From NCBI GenBank assembly GCA_023151275.1, contig JAKLJI010000021.1:1-57019 (forward strand): a DNA stretch of 57,019 bases. The letters run 5' to 3'. Made by a program: the position numbers and the translations under genes. Within the stretch, counting starts at the first letter, position 1, and each line of letters begins with the position of its first letter. Below the pieces are notes generated by a model. It saw only the letters and a program-made list of their open reading frames with translations, ran no database searches and was not told the DNA's origin. Positions 52,260-57,019 of this stretch are shown here, in pieces. The stretch comes from Bacteroidia bacterium. Its GTDB lineage: Bacteria; Bacteroidota; Bacteroidia; UKL13-3.

Positions 52260-52955
52260 ATGGCCATCCCTTTTGACCTTCTGGGTCCTGATGGTGGCCC
52301 AATTTATGCCGAAACCAACTTCAACAACTTTGTTGTTGAGCCGTTCAATGCCGGATCTGCGGTTTTGTTTTTGGGTATAAGCTGCTATTGGATTTGGAAG
52401 CTATGGCATACTAAACTTCAATTTGGGTTCGTATTTTTTGCAAGCTGCCTTATGCTTATTGGCGGTTTAGGAGGAAGTTTATACCACGGTTTTCGCTGGT
52501 CGAAATGGTTTTTGTTGATGGACTGGTTGCCCATTACCATCCTGTGTATTTTGGCTTCTGTATATTTTTTAAATAAGCTATTTCATCAGTTGTATTATGC
52601 CCTTTTTGCTATGGGCACTGCTTTGCTTATTCAATGGTTAATTTGGGAGTATGCCGGTAAGCACGATGGTCATCATCATACCACACTTAATTATGCCTTA
52701 TTGGCAATTAGTATTTTATTACCAGTAATTTATTACTTAAGGAAGAACCACTTTCGGAATGGCAAATGGGTAGCTTATGCCTTAATCAGTTTTTTACTTG
52801 CGCTCTGTTTTCGACTTATTGATGCCTATGAGTTCTTGCCTTTTGGAACGCATTTCCTTTGGCATATTGGAGGGGCTATTGCAAGCCACAGCATGCTGCA
52901 ATTTATGTACCTTGAAAACGACCTTTTTGTTTCAACTCAAAATTTGAAATCATGA
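52260..52955 (+). CDS. Membrane protein resembling the CREST (ceramidase-like) hydrolase superfamily
   Basis: A 231-residue protein with about seven hydrophobic helices. Near the N-terminus is ETNFNNFVVEPFNAGSA. After it comes GSLYHGFRWSKWFLLMDWLP, with a Ser, His and Asp in the spacing used by the CREST group (alkaline ceramidase, PAQR receptors). A late LWHIGGAIASHSM supplies further histidines. In that family these residues bind a metal and cleave amide bonds in lipids. Bacteroidota often make sphingolipids, so a ceramide-type substrate is conceivable. It overlaps the downstream cyclophilin gene by 4 bp. Confidence 0.6.
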   Translation: MAIPFDLLGPDGGPIYAETNFNNFVVEPFNAGSAVLFLGISCYWIWKLWHTKLQFGFVFFASCLMLIGGLGGSLYHGFRWSKWFLLMDWLPITILCILASVYFLNKLFHQLYYALFAMGTALLIQWLIWEYAGKHDGHHHTTLNYALLAISILLPVIYYLRKNHFRNGKWVAYALISFLLALCFRLIDAYEFLPFGTHFLWHIGGAIASHSMLQFMYLENDLFVSTQNLKS

Positions 52956-53593
52956 AAAACAGCCTATTGGTATTGCTTTTGATTTTTGGAATTACTTCAT
53001 GTCAGCAAAAAGAAACAACGACTCAAGAAATTCCGGCAGAGAAAAAAATTGAATTGGTGGAGCTTTCTACCAATTTTGGGACAATGACCTTTTACCTGTA
53101 TGAGAACACTCCCCTACACAAGGCTAATTTTTTAAAATTAAGCAAGGAAAAATTCTTTGATAGCACCACATTTCATCGTCTGGTAAACAACTTCGTCATT
53201 CAGGGAGGCGACCCAAACAGCAAAGACAGTATACCTGAAAATGATGGCAATGGAGGACCCGGTTATACGATTCCAATTGAATTGAACGATTCCATCAAAC
53301 ATATTCGTGGTGCAATTGGCGCTGCACGTATGGGCGATGCTGAAAATCCCTTAAAAGCTTCAAATGGCTCGCAGTTTTACATTTGCCTGAGCACCAATCA
53401 AACCCAACACTTGAACGCCAATTACACCGTTTTTGGCTTTGTCATAAAAGGAATGGATGTTGCTGATAAAATTGTAGTTCAATCCAAAAACAGTGCAGGC
53501 AGGCCATTGAAGCCCATCCGCATGTGGACCAGAATTGTAGAAAAAACAGCCAAGGAGATTGAACAGGAATACAATTACGTACCTAAGTTTTAG
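52952..53593 (+). CDS. Cyclophilin-type peptidyl-prolyl isomerase lipoprotein
   Basis: A 213-residue lipoprotein that speeds cis-trans changes at proline bonds, probably in the periplasm. The lipobox ends ITSC with Cys17. The cyclophilin core follows: TFHRLVNNFVIQGGDP with the catalytic arginine, GNGGPGYTIPIELN, GAIGAARMGD, NGSQFYICLS and TVFGFVIKGMDVADKI. It is translationally coupled to the CREST-like gene (4-bp overlap). Confidence 0.93.
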   Translation: MKNSLLVLLLIFGITSCQQKETTTQEIPAEKKIELVELSTNFGTMTFYLYENTPLHKANFLKLSKEKFFDSTTFHRLVNNFVIQGGDPNSKDSIPENDGNGGPGYTIPIELNDSIKHIRGAIGAARMGDAENPLKASNGSQFYICLSTNQTQHLNANYTVFGFVIKGMDVADKIVVQSKNSAGRPLKPIRMWTRIVEKTAKEIEQEYNYVPKF

Positions 53594-53621
53594 AATAGTA
53601 TTTTTTCAAGTTAACATCTAC

Positions 53622-54002
53622 TTAGCTTTCCTTTTGCTGAATGAACATTTCAATCAGCACCTGCGGAACTACTCCAATCAGGTAAGCCGCAATATCCGAC
53701 CATAGGAACGAGCTTCCCAGCACAAATCCCAAACCGGGAATGCTTCTCAACCCATCCATGAATGGATTATGAAACAATTGGCTGCATTCGATGGCCACAT
53801 TGAATGCTATTGAAGTAATTACAGCCATAGTGAGTGTTGATTTTTGAAGCAGCAATCGAGCCAAAGCGGTTGTCATAACTCCCCACAAAATATCACCAAA
53901 TGATGGATGAATAAAATCAATGGGAAACCAACCTGATTTACGCAAAAGCAATCCTAAACAGGTGCTAGAAATAAACAGAATTAAACTCAGGCGATGAATC
54001 AT
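53622..54002 (-). CDS. DUF2809 family membrane protein
   Basis: A 126-residue protein with four hydrophobic helices. HPSFGDILWGVMTTAL, ECSQLFHNPFMDGLRSIPGLGFVLGSSFLWSDIAAY fit the DUF2809 family pattern (G-D-I-L-W; E-x-S-Q-L; L-W-S-D). The function of the family is not known. It is monocistronic and convergent with the cyclophilin gene, with 28 bp between them. Confidence 0.82.
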   Translation of the reverse strand: MIHRLSLILFISSTCLGLLLRKSGWFPIDFIHPSFGDILWGVMTTALARLLLQKSTLTMAVITSIAFNVAIECSQLFHNPFMDGLRSIPGLGFVLGSSFLWSDIAAYLIGVVPQVLIEMFIQQKES

Positions 54003-54097
54003 GATTTTTATTCGAGTTTACAGTTTTTCAATCAGGAATGACCTCTGTCATGGAAAAATGAATTAAGTAAGTATTTCTTGAGCCAAATTTTCTAACC

Positions 54098-54502
54098 ATG
54101 ATAATCAAACCCTATCTAACGTTTTATGGCAATGCTGAAGAAGCCATGAACTTTTACATTGCAGTTTTTGGCGCAGAAATGGTAGCACTTAGTCGTTATG
54201 AAGGCTCTCCTATGGACATGCCCGAGGAGTATGGAAACAAAATTCTGCATGCCGAAATTCGGGTAGCCGAGCAATCCATTTTGCTCTGTGATGCCATGCC
54301 GGGCTCTGAAGCAACTAATGGTTCAAGAATTTCATTAAGCATAGACTATCCTCAAATTATGGAAATGGAAAGCTTATTCAAACGCCTTGGAGAAGGTGGA
54401 ACTATTCAAATGCCATTGCAAGACACATTCTGGGGCGCACGTTTTGGTATGCTAACCGATAAGTTCGGAATCTCTTGGATGCTTAATTGTGATTTGAATT
54501 AA
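54098..54502 (+). CDS. VOC family protein (PhnB/YjdN-like)
   Basis: A 134-residue cytosolic protein of the vicinal oxygen chelate fold. MIIKPYLTFYGNAEEAMNFYIAVFGAEM is typical of the PhnB-like branch, as is the ending DTFWGARFGMLTDKFGISWMLN. Members include glyoxalase-like enzymes and resistance proteins, but this branch has no firm general function. A terminator shared with yraN follows. Confidence 0.87.
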   Translation: MIIKPYLTFYGNAEEAMNFYIAVFGAEMVALSRYEGSPMDMPEEYGNKILHAEIRVAEQSILLCDAMPGSEATNGSRISLSIDYPQIMEMESLFKRLGEGGTIQMPLQDTFWGARFGMLTDKFGISWMLNCDLN

Positions 54503-54514
54503 TCAAAATACATT

Positions 54515-54547
54515 AAGAAAAGGCAGCGAGTTGAGCTGCCTTTTCTT
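54515..54547. terminator. Bidirectional terminator between the VOC gene and yraN
   Basis: A perfect 13-pair stem, 54515-54527 with 54535-54547, with loop GAGTTGA and A/T-rich outer arms, lies between two convergent genes. It directly abuts the yraN stop codon. Confidence 0.88.
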
Positions 54548-54916
54548 TTAATATCCGGGATAGAATGCATCTTCAAAATGGGCTATTTCCATTTTGTTTT
54601 GTTGGTAGTGAATTGTGACAATATCAAAGCGTGCAGGGAGGACCAATTTGTTGTTTTTAAGGAAAACCTCAATCCCCATGGCGAGCGTTTTTTGTTGATT
54701 TTTACTCACCGCTCGCTCGGGTTCATACAAGGCGTTGTACCTGGTTTTCACCTCAACCGCAACCACCGTTTGTTTGTCTTTCATGATTAAATCAATCTCT
54801 GCTCGTCCCGCGCGGTAATTGCGTTCCAGCAGTTCATAGCCTTTTTTCTGAAGGAAGTTTAAGGCAATTTCCTCTCCCTTTTTCCCAACTTCTTTGGTAG
54901 ATGTTTCTTGTTTCAT
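54548..54916 (-). CDS. UPF0102 (YraN) family nuclease-like protein
   Basis: A 122-residue protein with the restriction-endonuclease-like core of the YraN/UPF0102 family: GKKGEEIALNFLQKKGYELLERNYR, GRAEIDLIMKDKQTVVAVEVKTR (the E-I-D and E-V-K catalytic-type residues) and RFDIVTIH. I chose the ATG at 54916 because it overlaps the EamA stop by 4 bp. The longer frame to 55114 lies inside the EamA gene. It may act in DNA processing. Confidence 0.9.
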   Translation of the reverse strand: MKQETSTKEVGKKGEEIALNFLQKKGYELLERNYRAGRAEIDLIMKDKQTVVAVEVKTRYNALYEPERAVSKNQQKTLAMGIEVFLKNNKLVLPARFDIVTIHYQQNKMEIAHFEDAFYPGY

Positions 54917-55794
54917 TTCAATGAGCTTTTGCTCACTGAATATACTCCCGCAATGGTTAACACCAAAGCTAGCACGGTAAACAAGTCCATGGGTTCTTTC
55001 AACCAAAGCCAACCTAAAATAATTCCAACCGCGGTATTTATATACGCATAGGTTGAGACCACATTTGCCGGTAGTTTTTTCAACACATACATGTACGAAC
55101 CAAAAGCAATCCAACTTCCAAAAACCACCAAATAGGCCAAGGCCATCCAGGCTTTGGGTTCAGCATGCACCGGAAAATGTTCACCCATTGCCAATGAAAC
55201 AAAACTCAGTACAATTCCACCTGTCAACATTTGAATGCCAGAGCCAAGCAAGGGATGTGTTTGGGTTGAATTGTTCTTAGAAAAAACAGTTCCTAATGCC
55301 CATAAAATATTACTTAGCACAATGGCAATAACACCTGGAATAAAATGCTCGCCTTCAAACAAGTAAAGTCTGTTTCTAAAAATTAGTACTTGTCCGGCAA
55401 GGCAAATTGTAAAACCTAACAGGGTTAGAGGAGTAATACGCTCTTTTGAGCCAAGCAAAAGATTAATTAAAACAATCCAAACTGGAGTTAATGCGCAAAT
55501 CAAGCTGGTTAATCCACTATCTACATATTGCATGCCCCACGTGATAATTCCATTCCCACCGGCAAGCATCAGAATGCCATTGAATGCAAATCCTTTGAGT
55601 GCTTTCATATCAGGGATACTATACCCGCGCAAAAGAAAATAGCCAAGCAAGCAAATACCCGCTACTCCCTGACGAAGAGCCGCCATTAAAAATGGAGGTA
55701 TACTAACCACGCCAATTCGGGTGGCCAGGTAAGTTGTTCCCCAAAAGAATGAAACAGCGGCAAATGCCAACCAGGATTTGTATTTATCCGACAT
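54913..55794 (-). CDS. EamA/DMT-family transporter
   Basis: A 293-residue inner membrane protein with ten hydrophobic helices in two EamA repeats. Characteristic parts are FFWGTTYLATRIGV, PPFLMAALRQGVAGICLLGYF and, in the second repeat, YLVVFGSWIAFGSYMYVLKKLPANVVSTYAYINTAVGIILGW. It probably exports small metabolites such as amino acids. It overlaps the BtuF-like gene by 11 bp and yraN by 4 bp, so three genes form one unit. Confidence 0.9.
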   Translation of the reverse strand: MSDKYKSWLAFAAVSFFWGTTYLATRIGVVSIPPFLMAALRQGVAGICLLGYFLLRGYSIPDMKALKGFAFNGILMLAGGNGIITWGMQYVDSGLTSLICALTPVWIVLINLLLGSKERITPLTLLGFTICLAGQVLIFRNRLYLFEGEHFIPGVIAIVLSNILWALGTVFSKNNSTQTHPLLGSGIQMLTGGIVLSFVSLAMGEHFPVHAEPKAWMALAYLVVFGSWIAFGSYMYVLKKLPANVVSTYAYINTAVGIILGWLWLKEPMDLFTVLALVLTIAGVYSVSKSSLK

Positions 55795-56587
55795 GAAGTT
55801 CGTTCAATAAAGCATTAAAATAAACAGGTGCTTTTGCTAGCCTGCTTCCGTACCACGAAAACAATTCGCCATCTACCAATATCATTTTTGCCTTCAAGCC
55901 TGAACTTCTTAACTCTTCCAGGTGCTTCTCTTTAAAAGGAAAGGGTTCTGATGAACATAAAATGAAATCAGGATTCAAATGATTCAATTCCTTAATCGTG
56001 GTTTCGGGATACCGCCCCTGGGTGAATTCAAACACATTCTCAAAACCACAGGACTGTAACATGGCATCAATAAAAGTATCTTTACCTGCCGCCATTAATG
56101 GCGATTTCCAAATGAGATAAGCTACCTTTTGCTTTGTGAATTTTGAATTCAATGAATTAAACGAAGTTTGAATTTGATGGTTTAGGTCTAAAGCTTCTTG
56201 AAGCTTTCCGGTTAGCAAGCCCACTTGGGAAATCATTTCATAACTGTCAGCCAAGTTTTTAATATCGCTGATATACACCGTGAACTCTTGCTCCAACTGT
56301 TCAATTTGCTCCTTCACATTTTCTTCTTTGTTGGCCAGAATCAAATCAGGTTTGAGGGAGCGAATAACATCTAGCTTTACCGTTTTTGTTCCACCAACAC
56401 GAGGCTTAGATTGATGCGCCCAATTCGGATGAATACAAAACAAGGTTTGTCCGACAACTTCTCCATTCAAGCCCAAATCGTACAACAATTCTGTTTGAGA
56501 AGGGACCAGTGAAACTATCCTTTTTGCCGGTCCGTTCAGCTGAACAATTCTTCCAACCTGATCTGTAATGCGTAGTGGTGATGCCAT
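55784..56587 (-). CDS. Cytosolic BtuF-like metal/cobalamin-binding protein
   Basis: A 267-residue protein of the helical-backbone periplasmic-binding-protein fold (Peripla_BP_2). AKRIVSLVPSQTELLYDLGL, VVGQTLFCIHPNWA, KPDLILANKEEN and NPDFILCSSEPFPFK are typical of BtuF-like cobalamin or corrinoid binders. No signal peptide is present (MASPLRITDQVGRIV), so unlike true BtuF it should stay in the cytosol. It is the first gene of a unit with the EamA and yraN genes. There is no ABC transporter nearby. Confidence 0.85.
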   Translation of the reverse strand: MASPLRITDQVGRIVQLNGPAKRIVSLVPSQTELLYDLGLNGEVVGQTLFCIHPNWAHQSKPRVGGTKTVKLDVIRSLKPDLILANKEENVKEQIEQLEQEFTVYISDIKNLADSYEMISQVGLLTGKLQEALDLNHQIQTSFNSLNSKFTKQKVAYLIWKSPLMAAGKDTFIDAMLQSCGFENVFEFTQGRYPETTIKELNHLNPDFILCSSEPFPFKEKHLEELRSSGLKAKMILVDGELFSWYGSRLAKAPVYFNALLNELHVG

Positions 56588-56683
56588 GAATTGGCTTCAA
56601 AAATGCAGAATTATTGCCGAATTGCCCCAATCTTTCATCCGAAAAGCATTCCCAATCCCAATGGAATTTCGCCCAAAGCCTAG

Positions 56684-56691
56684 TATATTTG
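56684..56691 (+). promoter_or_regulatory. Candidate -7 element of the yebC-type gene
   Basis: TATATTTG matches TAnnTTTG and ends 20 nt before the ATG at 56712. A TTG at the usual spacing is not seen. Confidence 0.55.
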
Positions 56692-56711
56692 GTGCCGAAA
56701 AATAACGGACT

Positions 56712-57019
56712 ATGGGAAGGATATTTGAAAAGCGCAAGCATAAAATGTTTGCTCGGTACGCCAAAATGAGCCAGGCGTTTACCAAATTCGGTAAAGAAAT
56801 TCATATTGCTGTTAAAGCAGGTGGTACCGACCCTGAATCGAACTCAAGATTAAGGGCGATCATTGCCAACGCCAAAGCGGCGAACATGCCAAAGGCAAAT
56901 ATTGATGCCGCCATTAACAGAGCAAGCAGCAAAGACCAAAAAGACCTTGAAGAAATCACGTATGAGGGAAAAGGTCCACACGGAGTTGCTGTAATGATTG
57001 AAACCGCTACCGATAACCC
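56712..57019 (+). CDS. YebC/PmpR family protein (3' end cut by the window)
   Basis: The first 102 codons of a YebC-type protein are visible. It opens MGRIFEKRKHKMFARYAKMSQ; most family members start MAGHSKW, but this variant opening is found in Bacteroidota. KFGKEIHIAVKAGG, DPESNSRLRAIIANAKAANMP, IDAAINRAS and YEGKGPHGVAVMIE match the family well. Members act as transcription regulators or help translation of difficult peptides. The frame stays open to the right edge. Confidence 0.92.
   Translation, partial: MGRIFEKRKHKMFARYAKMSQAFTKFGKEIHIAVKAGGTDPESNSRLRAIIANAKAANMPKANIDAAINRASSKDQKDLEEITYEGKGPHGVAVMIETATDN

Noticed and set aside
54917-55114. N-terminal extension of the yraN gene
   Set aside because: It lies entirely within the EamA gene; the family start is at 54916.

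Overview
The window is a chromosomal segment of a member of the phylum Bacteroidota. Four independent signs support this. Several secreted proteins end in the type IX secretion (T9SS) sorting tail with a YPNP/FPNP motif. Promoters have the TTG...TAnnTTTG form. Ribosome binding sites are weak. A DUF4290 protein, typical of the phylum, sits next to recN. T9SS tails and sphingolipid-type genes suggest a free-living, possibly gliding or polymer-degrading relative, but nothing fixes the genus.

Layout. 1-1089: the 3' part of an IS3-type transposase, cut by the window edge, then about 540 bp of repeats and hairpins. 1090-4988 (minus): an OmpA-domain protein and gyrA. 5202-8943: two convergent secreted zinc metalloproteases (M1 and M43 types) with T9SS tails. 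9110-13604 (plus): hbd, a T9SS-tailed protein, recN and a DUF4290 gene. 13616-17959 (minus): ispD, queA and a large lipoprotein metalloprotease. 18026-23008 (minus): a three-gene soluble phosphorelay consisting of a multi-PAS kinase, a receiver-ATPase protein and a receiver-AraC regulator. 23298-26844: fbp, a divergent aspartate kinase, and accA. 27129-28209: tRNA-Asp, a small GIY-YIG nuclease gene, a damaged tRNA-derived copy carrying twin palindromes, and a GC-rich structured stretch.

28210-41096 (plus) is the most unusual region. It holds three giant exported proteins and two small proteins that end in a P-[IV]-D-x-G motif, a hydrophobic helix and basic residues. Each small gene begins 11 bp after a T9SS-tailed giant. 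The middle giant ends in two dockerin-like EF-hand repeats. The next giant starts with a domain that looks like a cohesin or carbohydrate-binding beta-sandwich. This may be an undescribed surface assembly system, but that is inference.

41166-51190 (minus): an eleven-gene complex I operon, nuoABCDHIJKLMN, with no nuoE, nuoF or nuoG, followed by a small unknown gene. 51288-57019: small unknown secreted or membrane proteins, a CREST-like membrane hydrolase, a lipoprotein cyclophilin, DUF2809 and VOC proteins, yraN, an EamA transporter, a cytosolic BtuF-like protein, and the start of a YebC-type gene cut by the right edge.
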